A stretch of 14,463 nucleotides of DNA, taken from the NCBI GenBank assembly GCA_021768985.1, contig JAETTR010000014.1:1-14463 (forward strand). The letters run 5' to 3'. Under the pieces are notes generated by a model that saw nothing but the letters and a program-made list of their open reading frames with translations, searched no databases and had not been told where the DNA came from. Shown here piece after piece: positions 6,436 through 13,103 of the stretch. The DNA comes from Bacillota bacterium. GTDB lineage: Bacteria; Bacillota; Clostridia; Christensenellales; Borkfalkiaceae. Every line of letters starts with the position of its first letter. The stretch's first letter is position 1. Made by a program: the position numbers and the translations under genes.

Positions 6436-8358
6436 TTATTGCTTGTTCACGTAGTTGTAAATCTTTTCCATAAGGTCCTGCGTAATGTAGCCGCGGTATC
6501 GTCCGAGGTAAATGAATACCTTCTGGAAGAATTCGCGGTTGTCGCCGCCGATTACGTAGGTGGGCAGATAGGAATGGATTCCGTACATGTTCGCAATAAA
6601 TACGTCGCCGAATTCGTTCCGCTCGGAAGGGGTAAGCGTGTTGATGAACGGATCGTAGGTGTACTGCATGCCGTTGTAGTTGAATCCGCTGTTCGCGGCG
6701 GGGCGGAGCTTCTCGCGGTTTGCAGGCTGATTCTCGGCGTTGCGGAGGAAGGGGCGGTTGGGCGCGGTTTTCGCCGCGGGCGCTTCGCCGCGTGCAAGCT
6801 CCGCCATGCGCTTTTCGAATTCGCTCAGCTCGCCGTTCATCTTGGGGGTGTTGTCCTGCTCTCTTTCGCGCAGTCTGCGCAACTCCCATTCCCGTTCGCG
6901 GCTCCGTTCGCGTTCTCTTTCCAATTCGCGTTCGTGTTCGCGTTCTCTTTCCTTCAAAGCCTGCAATTCTTTTAAGTCGGGGTGTTCTTCCTGCTTCTGC
7001 GGTTCCCGCACGACTTCGCGGATGACTTCCTTTACCACCACGGGTTCGGGTGCGGGTGCAACCGCGGGCTCGGGCGCGTGTACGATCACCGGTTCGGGAT
7101 CGTGTACGAACACGGGCGCGGGCGCCGCAGGCGCGGGAGCCGGCTGTTGAATCACGACGACGGGCGTAGGCGCAGGTGCGGGCGCAGGCGCGGGTTCCTC
7201 TTTCTGTTCCTTTTCTTCCTCTTCGTCCGGCTTGCGGCCGAGCGCGGAAGTGTCTACCGTTACCACCACGTTGGTGGGGGTGTCGTAAGCGGGTTCGGGA
7301 CCGATCGCGTTCTGCATCGCTTTGCGCTGTAATTCTTCGTTGCGGCGTTTGATCGTCGTAATCGCGGTCACGAACGAAGCGATCAGCAACGGAATCAGCG
7401 TCACCACGATCAGTACCACGGTGGGGAGCAGCTGTGGCGCTTTAAACATCATCCAGCGGCCTTCGGGTACGGGCACGGCGATAAACGCAACGAGCAGCAA
7501 CAGTACCGAAAGGAAGAGCAGCGCGTAGCGCACGATATCGAACGCGAAGCCCTTCGTGGAATTGAAGCGGATCGCGGAGATGATCAGATTCAGCGTGAGA
7601 ACCACGAAGAAAATCGGGAACGCGATTCCGACGAACGCGGAAGCTTCTTTGACGTTAAAGGCGATCAGATTGTACGCTGCGAGGTACGTGCCGGGGTAAG
7701 CCACCGTGCACGCCGCTACGGCGAGGAGTAACAGCTGAATGGCGTTCATGGCGCCAGAGCCCTTGTTCTTGCCGATCACCGCCGCCGCCAATGCGAGGTA
7801 GGTTACGCCCGCAATAATCAGCATGGGTACGTCGAACATTTCTGCGGCGAACTTTTCCGAAAGGGGAGCGGTCAGGCAGTACACGACGAGAGCGAGTCCG
7901 CCGTAAGAGATCAGCGTGAAGACGCCGCTCGTGAACGCCGCGCCGCAAGCCGTCTTTTTCTTCTTGGCGACGAAGGTCGCGATCATGAGCACGAGCGCAA
8001 GCACCGCGGAAAGCGCGGTCAGCGCCAACAGGAAGAGCTCGAGCGACGACCACAGCCCCGCGGAGAAGCTGACCTGAAAGGCATCTTTCAACGCGGACAT
8101 GGTGCCGCCGAAGTTCTTGAACAGGTTGATCACCGCGCCGCAGAGGGAGCTGTCGAACACGTTTCCGTCCGCGCCTACGATGAGCACGGAGTGCGAAAGG
8201 GCGGATACCCATTTTCCGAGCATACCCAAAAACAGTCCGCCCGCGGAGAGCAGAAAGAAGAGCACGCCCAAAAAACGATACTTGCCCAGACCGCTTTCGG
8301 TTTCGGGTTCGCTCGCGGGGTAGTTTATATCCGTAGTTACGTAGCCATAATCATTCAT
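6436..8358 (-). CDS. Multi-domain membrane protein: 8 TM segments, Pro/Ala linker, charged helix, small C-terminal domain
   Basis: A 640-residue protein with no signal peptide and about eight membrane segments (near 28-50, 105-131, 143-163, 177-196, 207-229, 241-264, 275-295, 311-335). The soluble half has four parts: an acidic stretch (DEEEEKEQKEE), a Pro/Ala/Val linker with PAPAPAP and PEPV repeats (about 388-442), an Arg/Glu-rich helix (about 462-500, ELERERERSREREW), and a folded C-terminal module (about 565-640: YDPFINTLTPSERNEF, YVIGGDNREFFQKVFIYLGRY). I have the impression that similar terminal modules occur on other Clostridia membrane proteins, but cannot name a family. The start is ATG 8358, preferred over GTG 8367 because GGAG (8370-8367) sits 8 bases upstream of the ATG. 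It has its own promoter and terminator and is monocistronic. Function unknown; a membrane scaffold is a guess. Confidence 0.88.
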   Translation of the reverse strand: MNDYGYVTTDINYPASEPETESGLGKYRFLGVLFFLLSAGGLFLGMLGKWVSALSHSVLIVGADGNVFDSSLCGAVINLFKNFGGTMSALKDAFQVSFSAGLWSSLELFLLALTALSAVLALVLMIATFVAKKKKTACGAAFTSGVFTLISYGGLALVVYCLTAPLSEKFAAEMFDVPMLIIAGVTYLALAAAVIGKNKGSGAMNAIQLLLLAVAACTVAYPGTYLAAYNLIAFNVKEASAFVGIAFPIFFVVLTLNLIISAIRFNSTKGFAFDIVRYALLFLSVLLLLVAFIAVPVPEGRWMMFKAPQLLPTVVLIVVTLIPLLIASFVTAITTIKRRNEELQRKAMQNAIGPEPAYDTPTNVVVTVDTSALGRKPDEEEEKEQKEEPAPAPAPAPTPVVVIQQPAPAPAAPAPVFVHDPEPVIVHAPEPAVAPAPEPVVVKEVIREVVREPQKQEEHPDLKELQALKEREREHERELERERERSREREWELRRLREREQDNTPKMNGELSEFEKRMAELARGEAPAAKTAPNRPFLRNAENQPANREKLRPAANSGFNYNGMQYTYDPFINTLTPSERNEFGDVFIANMYGIHSYLPTYVIGGDNREFFQKVFIYLGRYRGYITQDLMEKIYNYVNKQ

Positions 8359-8415
8359 AAAATACACTCCGATTTTTGAAAGATGGATAGTAAGCCATAA
8401 TAATGGTATATCGTA

Positions 8416-8445
8416 ATTATATCACGCAAGGGGGTACCATGTCAA
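8416..8445 (-). promoter_or_regulatory. Sigma-A promoter for the 640-residue membrane protein
   Basis: On the minus strand TTGACA (8445-8440) and TATAAT (8421-8416) are both consensus, separated by 18 bases, with a TGn extended -10 (TGATATAAT). The start site should lie near 8409, leaving a leader of about 50 bases. Confidence 0.9.
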
Positions 8446-8452
8446 CACCAAA

Positions 8453-8477
8453 TGCGCAAAAAACGTATTTTTGTGCA
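8453..8477. promoter_or_regulatory. Inverted repeat in the divergent intergenic region, candidate operator
   Basis: TGCGCAAAAA (8453-8462) and TTTTTGTGCA (8468-8477) form a 10-base inverted repeat with one mismatch around ACGTA. It lies just upstream of the minus-strand -35 box and about 100 bases upstream of the plus-strand promoter. The 8359-8661 intergenic stretch otherwise holds only the two promoters; I see no RNA gene in it. Confidence 0.4.
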
Positions 8478-8578
8478 ATATTTCGTTGTTAGTGTGCGCC
8501 ATTTTGCGGAATATAACAGCGCCTCGGCAAAATATTCGGCTCCCGTCGCGGGGAAAAACGGAGAAAAAGAAAAATCCC

Positions 8579-8607
8579 TTGATATTTTTCGCGTATCGTG
8601 CTATAAT
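8579..8607 (+). promoter_or_regulatory. Sigma-A promoter for the PucR-type regulator
   Basis: TTGATA (8579-8584) and consensus TATAAT (8602-8607) are spaced by 17 bases, with an extended TGC before the -10. Transcription would start near 8614, about 48 bases before the ATG at 8662, which rules out the longer in-frame start at 8452. Confidence 0.88.
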
Positions 8608-8661
8608 CTTTGCATAGGGAAATTTTGCCGCAGACGGACGCGTGCGGCGGGGGAGGGCGCA

Positions 8662-9621
8662 ATGGACGATACCATGTCGGGGATCGGCGGCCTTTTAAAG
8701 GATATTTACGAAAAAACGGGCGTGCTCGTTCGCACGGCTCCGCGCGGCGGTGCGGAAATCCGCTTCCTTGCGGAGGAGGGCGGAAAGGCGGTTCCGCTCT
8801 ATCTCGACGGCACGGGCGAAGAGGCGGAACGTTCCGTCAGACTCGTGGAATATATTCTCGGGAACAAGAGCGCGGCTCTGCCCGAAAAGGAAGAGCATTT
8901 AAAAAGCATTTTGCTCGGCGAGGGGGGCGGCTGGAACGCCTTCCGCTTTATGACCCGTTACCGCATTGCGGACGGCGCATGCTACGCCGTGGACCTGCTC
9001 CCCGACAAGCGGCTCGGGGAGGCGGCGCAACACGTCGCGCGCTGTCTGGAGGGTACCCGCGACATGGTTGCGGTGATGGACGACACCCGCCTCGCCGTCG
9101 TGAAATTCATCTCGCAGGGCGAGGGGCAGTCGTCGCAGGATTTCGGTCTGTTTTTGTACCAGTCGCTGTACGAGGAGCTGGGCATCAAGGCGACCCTCGG
9201 CGTGGGGTGCGAAATGAAGTCCTTTTCGGAGATCGCGTCGTCCTACCATCAGGCGGCGACGGCGGTGCGCATGAGCGCGATTTTCGAATCGCAGGGTGAG
9301 GTGCACTCCTACCGCGAGTATCTGCTCGTGAAGATGCTGGAGGATATCCCCAAGTCGCGGCTCGAGGAGTACATGGCGCAGTTCCACGTGACGAACGCCG
9401 CCGAGGTGCTCGAGGACGGGGAGATGGCGGGCACGGCGGAAGCCTTTCTGGAAAGCAGTTTAAACCTGTCGGAAACCGCCCGCAACCTGTACATGCACCG
9501 CAACACGCTCACTTACCGGTTGGATAAGATCGAGCGGCTGACGGGGCTGAATATCCGCAAATTTTCGGACGCGGTCACTTTCCGCACGATCACGATTTTA
9601 TACCGTCTGTTACAGGCATGA
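8662..9621 (+). CDS. PucR/CdaR-family transcriptional regulator
   Basis: A 319-residue cytoplasmic regulator. The C-terminal helix-turn-helix of the PucR type (HTH_30) is clear: LNLSETARNLYMHRNTLTYRLDKIERLTGLN (268-298), followed by the typical F-S-D-A-V-T-F-R-T helix. A central segment, about 120-225, including LGVGCEMKSFSEIASSYHQAATAVRMS, matches the CdaR GGDEF-like module. The N-terminal 110 residues may be a sensor and resemble nothing I can name. The start ATG 8662 is set by GGGGAGGG (8650-8657) and by the promoter at 8579-8607, which lies inside the longer open frame. The S41 peptidase begins 14 bases after its stop, so the two share a transcript. The inducer and targets are not evident; the divergent membrane protein gene is one possible target. 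Confidence 0.9.
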   Translation: MDDTMSGIGGLLKDIYEKTGVLVRTAPRGGAEIRFLAEEGGKAVPLYLDGTGEEAERSVRLVEYILGNKSAALPEKEEHLKSILLGEGGGWNAFRFMTRYRIADGACYAVDLLPDKRLGEAAQHVARCLEGTRDMVAVMDDTRLAVVKFISQGEGQSSQDFGLFLYQSLYEELGIKATLGVGCEMKSFSEIASSYHQAATAVRMSAIFESQGEVHSYREYLLVKMLEDIPKSRLEEYMAQFHVTNAAEVLEDGEMAGTAEAFLESSLNLSETARNLYMHRNTLTYRLDKIERLTGLNIRKFSDAVTFRTITILYRLLQA

Positions 9622-9635
9622 CGGAAGGAGATATT

Positions 9636-11063
9636 ATGAACGAAGAAAAAAACGGAACGGAAAAAGACGGCGTGAAGCCGTACGAGGATGACGGGTTCTG
9701 GGAGGACAGAACGCCGCAGAATCCGCAAAATAACGGAAATCCCCCACCCATGTCGGGGGTGAAAGCGAAATCGGCGAACAGAAACCGCAATCTTCTGATC
9801 GGGCTCGGCGCGGTCGCGCTCGCCGTCGCGTTCTTTTTCATCGGCTGGCTGTCGCACTTCTATTCCCTCTCCAAGGAAGAGCGGAAGCTCCTCTGGATCT
9901 TCGACCGCGTGGAGAGCGACTATTACAGAAAGCTGACCGACGCGGAGCGGGAAGCGTACTTCGATAATCTCTACGACGCCGCCATGCCCGACATTTTCAG
10001 CACCTATTTCTCGCCGAGCGACTTCGAAAAGCTGAACTCGGAGCGGGAGGGCAGTAACGCGGACACGGGGTTCTCCGCCTTTATGGACGGCGACGATTTG
10101 CGGGTGTTTCTCGTACAGGGTAACTCGCCCGCGGACCTTGCGGGCGTGAAGAGCGGCATGACGATTTACGGCTTCGGCAAGGACGGCTCGTCCCTTCAAT
10201 CGGGGAATTACGACGATCTCGTTTCCTTCGTCCGTTCCAACCGCGGCACGTTCGTGCTCGACTGCGGATACACCGAAGAGAGCAAGCAGGTGCGCGCGCT
10301 CGAGAGCGCGGAATACCTCGCGTCCTACTGTTCGTACGCCGACAGCTCGACCTCCTTCGAATTCCGCACGGTGACGGAAAACGGCAAGCAGGTTCTGAAA
10401 CTGACGGACACGGGTACCCCCGTGTCGGGATTGGACGATAAAACGGCGTACCTGCGTTTTACCGAATTCGGCGGAAACGCGGCGAGCGAGTTCAGGCTGT
10501 GCCTTGAAAAAATGAAGGCGCAGGGCAGGGAAAACCTCGTCATCGATCTGCGTTGCAACGGCGGCGGATACCTCGATATTTTGCAGGAAATTTCCTCCCA
10601 CCTTTTGCGGAACGCCGAGGGAGAAACGCCCGTGGTCGCGTCGGCAAAATACCGCAACGGCAAGACGACTTCCTTCCGTGCGGCGGGCAACGATTTCAAA
10701 ACTTACTTCGGCGACAACGCCCGCATTTCGGTGCTTGCGGACGAGAACAGCGCGTCCGCGTCCGAATGTCTGATCGGCGCGCTCGTCGATTACGGCACGA
10801 TCGGTTACGGCGATATTTACGTGCGCAACGACAAGGCGGGCGAAGGACGCACCTACGGAAAAGGCGTGATGCAGTCGGCGTACATGTCGGCGGACGGCAG
10901 CGCGCTCCGGCTCACCTCGGCGGAGATATGTTGGCCCAACGGCAAGAGCATTCACGGCAAGGGCGTGACCGAGACGGACGGCGCGATCGGAATCACCGCG
11001 CCCATGATCCGCGGCGAAGAGGATATCTTCTTAACGCAGGCACTTGCGCGTATCTGCGGATAA
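9636..11063 (+). CDS. S41-family C-terminal processing peptidase, membrane-anchored
   Basis: A 475-residue protein with a cytoplasmic N-tail of about 52 residues rich in Asn/Pro/Glu, one membrane anchor (about 53-74, LLIGLGAVALAVAFFFIGWL), and an extracytoplasmic region. A weak PDZ-like segment lies at about 140-205 (VFLVQGNSPADLAGVKSGMTI). The S41 core follows: LVIDLRCNGGGYLDI, then NSASASECLIGALVDYG with the likely catalytic Ser374 in SASASE, then TYGKGVMQ with the catalytic Lys409. The Ser-Lys dyad looks intact, so it should be active outside the membrane. The start ATG 9636 follows GGAAGGAG (9623-9630). An alternative ATG at 9618 overlaps the regulator stop but has no binding site. No terminator follows; a convergent gene ends 2 bases away. 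Its substrate is unknown. Confidence 0.93.
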   Translation: MNEEKNGTEKDGVKPYEDDGFWEDRTPQNPQNNGNPPPMSGVKAKSANRNRNLLIGLGAVALAVAFFFIGWLSHFYSLSKEERKLLWIFDRVESDYYRKLTDAEREAYFDNLYDAAMPDIFSTYFSPSDFEKLNSEREGSNADTGFSAFMDGDDLRVFLVQGNSPADLAGVKSGMTIYGFGKDGSSLQSGNYDDLVSFVRSNRGTFVLDCGYTEESKQVRALESAEYLASYCSYADSSTSFEFRTVTENGKQVLKLTDTGTPVSGLDDKTAYLRFTEFGGNAASEFRLCLEKMKAQGRENLVIDLRCNGGGYLDILQEISSHLLRNAEGETPVVASAKYRNGKTTSFRAAGNDFKTYFGDNARISVLADENSASASECLIGALVDYGTIGYGDIYVRNDKAGEGRTYGKGVMQSAYMSADGSALRLTSAEICWPNGKSIHGKGVTETDGAIGITAPMIRGEEDIFLTQALARICG

Positions 11064-11065
11064 AA

Positions 11066-11314
11066 TCAGACCGAACTGCGTTTCAGATATTCTTCTAAAA
11101 TTTTCATAGAGTCGTTCTCCCGTTCGGGAGGGCGGCTCTCTTTTTGCGGTTCGGAGCTCTCCGCTTTTGCGGGCGCGCCACCGAGCCCGCCCGCCAGCAT
11201 GGCGACGAGGTCGCGGTTCTCGCGGTAAAAGCGGAGAAAGGATTCGAGCGTTTGTTTCAGATCGGTATTTTTATCGAGGGTGGAAAGCACGAATAAGAGG
11301 AGTAACGTTTCCAT
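11066..11314 (-). CDS. Small hypothetical protein, 82 residues
   Basis: An 82-residue protein: hydrophobic start (METLLLLFVLS), a helix STLDKNTDLKQTLESFLRFYR, then MLAGGLGG, a Pro/Glu/Lys linker and a C-terminal helix M-K-I-L-E-E-Y-L-K-R. The pattern of a short hydrophobic N-terminus plus D-L-K-x-T-L-x-x-F-L-x-F-Y-R-E-N is like small uncharacterised Clostridia proteins, but I cannot name a family. No ribosome binding site precedes ATG 11314; an inverted repeat (11312-11328) covers the start. A longer start at 11398 would run through the divergent gene's promoter and is less likely. It converges with the S41 peptidase gene with only 2 bases between stops. It might be spurious, but the protein pattern favours a real gene. 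Confidence 0.6.
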   Translation of the reverse strand: METLLLLFVLSTLDKNTDLKQTLESFLRFYRENRDLVAMLAGGLGGAPAKAESSEPQKESRPPERENDSMKILEEYLKRSSV

Positions 11315-11328
11315 ACCGTTATGGTATG
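11312..11328. promoter_or_regulatory. Inverted repeat over the start codon of the 82-residue gene
   Basis: CATACC (11312-11317) and GGTATG (11323-11328) are a perfect 6-base inverted repeat around GTTAT. It includes the minus-strand ATG and lies just upstream of the plus-strand promoter, so it could be an operator or a start-site hairpin. Confidence 0.35.
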
Positions 11329-11332
11329 CCGC

Positions 11333-11361
11333 TGTCAAAAATCCCGTTCCGCTCATATAAT
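11333..11361 (+). promoter_or_regulatory. Promoter for the 94-residue protein gene
   Basis: Consensus TATAAT (11356-11361) is preceded at 17 bases by TGTCAA (11333-11338), a weak -35 on this strand that reads TTGACA on the other. The start site near 11368 would leave a short leader with the ribosome binding site. Confidence 0.65.
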
Positions 11362-11382
11362 GCGTTAAACGGGAGGTAGCGT

Positions 11383-11667
11383 ATGGAAGATTTCGCAAAT
11401 TACGCGGGGAAGAAGCGGGAATCCGCCGAAGAGAAAACCGCCGAGGCGTGGATGAACGAAGCCAAGGCGGTTGCGGGAAAATATCACGGCAGGAGCGAGG
11501 GGGACATGATGAAGGAAATCTACGCCCGCGCGCTCGAGGGCAAAAAGAACGGCACGCTCACGAACGAACAGATCGATGCGTTCTACCGTCAGTTTGCGCC
11601 CATGCTCGACGGGGCGAAGCGCAAAAAGCTCGCCCGCGTCATCGAGCAGTTGAAAAAGATCGACTGA
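11383..11667 (+). CDS. Small hypothetical helical protein, 94 residues
   Basis: A 94-residue, highly charged, cytoplasmic protein predicted to be almost all helix. It has no signal peptide, membrane segment or Cys. Segments such as AEAWMNEAKAVAGKYHGRSE, MMKEIYARALEGKKNGTLTNEQIDAFYRQF and LDGAKRKKLARVIEQLKKID suggest a small helical bundle. GGGAGG (11371-11376) and a TATAAT promoter just upstream make it a convincing real gene. It is transcribed divergently from the 82-residue gene and converges with the cysteine desulfurase gene, 2 bases apart. I do not recognise a family. Confidence 0.75.
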   Translation: MEDFANYAGKKRESAEEKTAEAWMNEAKAVAGKYHGRSEGDMMKEIYARALEGKKNGTLTNEQIDAFYRQFAPMLDGAKRKKLARVIEQLKKID

Positions 11668-11669
11668 CC

Positions 11670-12782
11670 TTAAAGCAGTTTCAGCGCTCCGACGAGCGCG
11701 TTGACCTCCCGCATGCTCTGGAACGGGGAAAAAGACGCGCGCACGAGTCCGTCGGGGAAGGTGCCGAGCGCCTTGTGCGCAAGCGGCGCGCAGTGCAGTC
11801 CGCCGCGCACGGCGATATCGAAGCGCGCGGAGAGGATATCGGCAAGCTCTTCGGAGGAGGTTCCCGCCTTCGAGAAGGAGGCGATTCCGCAGGGGTTGGG
11901 CGTAAAGTACGCCTTCACGTCGGGCATGGAGCGGAACGCGGTAAACAGCGCGCCCGTTAAGCTTTCGAGCTGTTTGGCGAATCTTTCGCGGTTGGCTTTC
12001 ACGACGAGCGCGCCCTCGTACAGCGAGGCGATCGCGGGATAGGAGAGGGTGCCGCTTTCGAGCGCGTCGGGATAAAACTCGGGCATATCGAGGCGAAAGC
12101 TCTCGCTGCCCGTTCCGCCGAACATGAGCGGGGCGGGGTTCATCCGTTCGGAAAAGAGGAGGGCGCCCGCGCCCTGTATGCCGTACAGTCCTTTGTGCCC
12201 CGCCAGCGCGAGCGCGTCGATTCCGAGCTTTTTCATGGCGATCGGAAGATGCCCCGCGCCCTGCGCGCCGTCCGCGATCAACAGCACGTTTTCGGGAAGG
12301 AGCTTGCGGATCGCCTTGAAGTCGGGCGCTTCGCCCGTCACGTTCGAAGCGGTCGTAATCACGGCGGCGCGGGTGCGTTCGTTGACGAGCGCGGCGATCG
12401 ATTCGGGTTTCAGTTTCCCGTCTTCGAGCGGGGCGACGGAGTATTCGATGATTCCGTCCCGCTTTAATTTTTCGAGCGGGCGGAGCACCGAATTGTGCTC
12501 GAGGCAGGTGGTTATCACGTGGTCGCCCCGATTCAGAACGCCGAAGATCGCGATGTTCAGCGCTTCGGTGCAGTTCTTGGTAAAGACGACGCGTTCGTAG
12601 CCGTAGCCGTCGAAGAGCTCGGAGAGCAGGTTGCGGCAGGCGAGCACGCGTTCGGAGAGCGCGAGGGATAAGCGGTGACCGCTTCTTCCGGGGTTGGCGC
12701 AGGTTTTCAGAGAGGCAAGCACGGCGTTTAGTACCGACGCGGGCTTATGACCGCCCGTGGCGGCGTGATCGAGATATATCAT
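11670..12782 (-). CDS. Cysteine desulfurase family protein (class V aminotransferase fold)
   Basis: A 370-residue PLP enzyme expected to take sulfur (or selenium) from cysteine (or selenocysteine) and pass it on as a persulfide. Visible residues are His96 in LEHNSVLRP, Asp171-x-x-Gln174 (DGAQGAGH), Lys197 forming the Schiff base (LAGHKGLYG), and Cys331 in GGLHCAPLAHKALG. The C-terminal RGGLHCAPLAHK block and N-P-G-R-S-G-H-R-L near residue 30 fit the Firmicutes subfamily often called am_tr_V_EGC, distinct from housekeeping IscS/SufS. The N-terminal motif is D-H-A-A-T instead of the usual D-N-A-A-T. The start ATG 12782 follows GGAG (12791-12788). The gene diverges from a DUF3343 protein, its likely partner. 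No Fe-S scaffold or tRNA thiolation gene is nearby, so the acceptor is unknown. Confidence 0.92.
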   Translation of the reverse strand: MIYLDHAATGGHKPASVLNAVLASLKTCANPGRSGHRLSLALSERVLACRNLLSELFDGYGYERVVFTKNCTEALNIAIFGVLNRGDHVITTCLEHNSVLRPLEKLKRDGIIEYSVAPLEDGKLKPESIAALVNERTRAAVITTASNVTGEAPDFKAIRKLLPENVLLIADGAQGAGHLPIAMKKLGIDALALAGHKGLYGIQGAGALLFSERMNPAPLMFGGTGSESFRLDMPEFYPDALESGTLSYPAIASLYEGALVVKANRERFAKQLESLTGALFTAFRSMPDVKAYFTPNPCGIASFSKAGTSSEELADILSARFDIAVRGGLHCAPLAHKALGTFPDGLVRASFSPFQSMREVNALVGALKLL

Positions 12783-12808
12783 AAATTCTCCAAAGAAAAA
12801 GATATTTT

Positions 12809-12814
12809 ATTATA
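12809..12814 (-). promoter_or_regulatory. -10 box for the cysteine desulfurase gene
   Basis: The minus strand reads TATAAT (12814-12809), placed about 27 bases upstream of the ATG. I see no clear -35 box at 16-18 bases. On the plus strand the overlapping TATTAT might serve the divergent gene, though its start would then lie close to the ATG at 12834. Confidence 0.5.
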
Positions 12815-12833
12815 CGAAGGCAGGGATTTAATC

Positions 12834-13055
12834 ATGACAGTTTTGGCGGTGTTCCGTTCCCGCGCGCAGGCGCTGGACTTTATTTCTTATCTGAAACGGG
12901 CGGGCGTGCCCGCGCAGGCGGTGTCCACGCCCAAGGAAGCAGGCGTGGGCTGCGGCGTGTCGGCGAAATTCGACGAGCGCTTCTTGCCGCGCGTCAAGCT
13001 TTTGCTGGAAAAACGGCAGTACGCTTCGTTTTCGGGCTTTCTGCGCAGAGGATAG
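12834..13055 (+). CDS. DUF3343 family protein, putative Se/S carrier
   Basis: A 73-residue protein matching the DUF3343 (PF11823, putative Se/S carrier protein-like) pattern: a strand at the start (TVLAVFRSRAQALDFISYLK), then GVPAQAVSTPKEAGVGCGVSAKF with a single Cys40 in the conserved G-C-G position, and a final helix ending S-F-S-G-F-L. The family is thought to accept or carry sulfur or selenium, and its conserved Cys fits that. It is divergent from the cysteine desulfurase with 51 bases between starts, a pairing that supports a shared function. The start ATG 12834 follows a weak site, AGGGA (12822-12826). The longer frame beginning at 12747 overlaps the desulfurase gene and is rejected. 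The family is likely; the role is inferred. Confidence 0.82.
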   Translation: MTVLAVFRSRAQALDFISYLKRAGVPAQAVSTPKEAGVGCGVSAKFDERFLPRVKLLLEKRQYASFSGFLRRG

Positions 13056-13068
13056 GCAATTCAAAAAC

Positions 13069-13097
13069 TTGCATTTTTTCGGGAAACGGGTTATAAT
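13069..13097 (+). promoter_or_regulatory. Sigma-A promoter placing the transcript start at the nth ATG
   Basis: TTGCAT (13069-13074), 17 bases, TATAAT (13092-13097). Counting six bases past the -10 box puts +1 at about 13104, the A of the start codon, so the mRNA is predicted to have no leader. Confidence 0.85.
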
Positions 13098-13103
13098 ACG
13101 GCT

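Noticed and set aside
6439..6975. Plus-strand open frame of 178 codons opposite the membrane protein gene
   Set aside because: The minus-strand protein has clear membrane segments and a C-terminal domain; the plus-strand product is biased shadow sequence.
8452..8661. Upstream extension of the PucR-type regulator frame
   Set aside because: A consensus TATAAT promoter lies inside it and ATG 8662 has a strong ribosome binding site.
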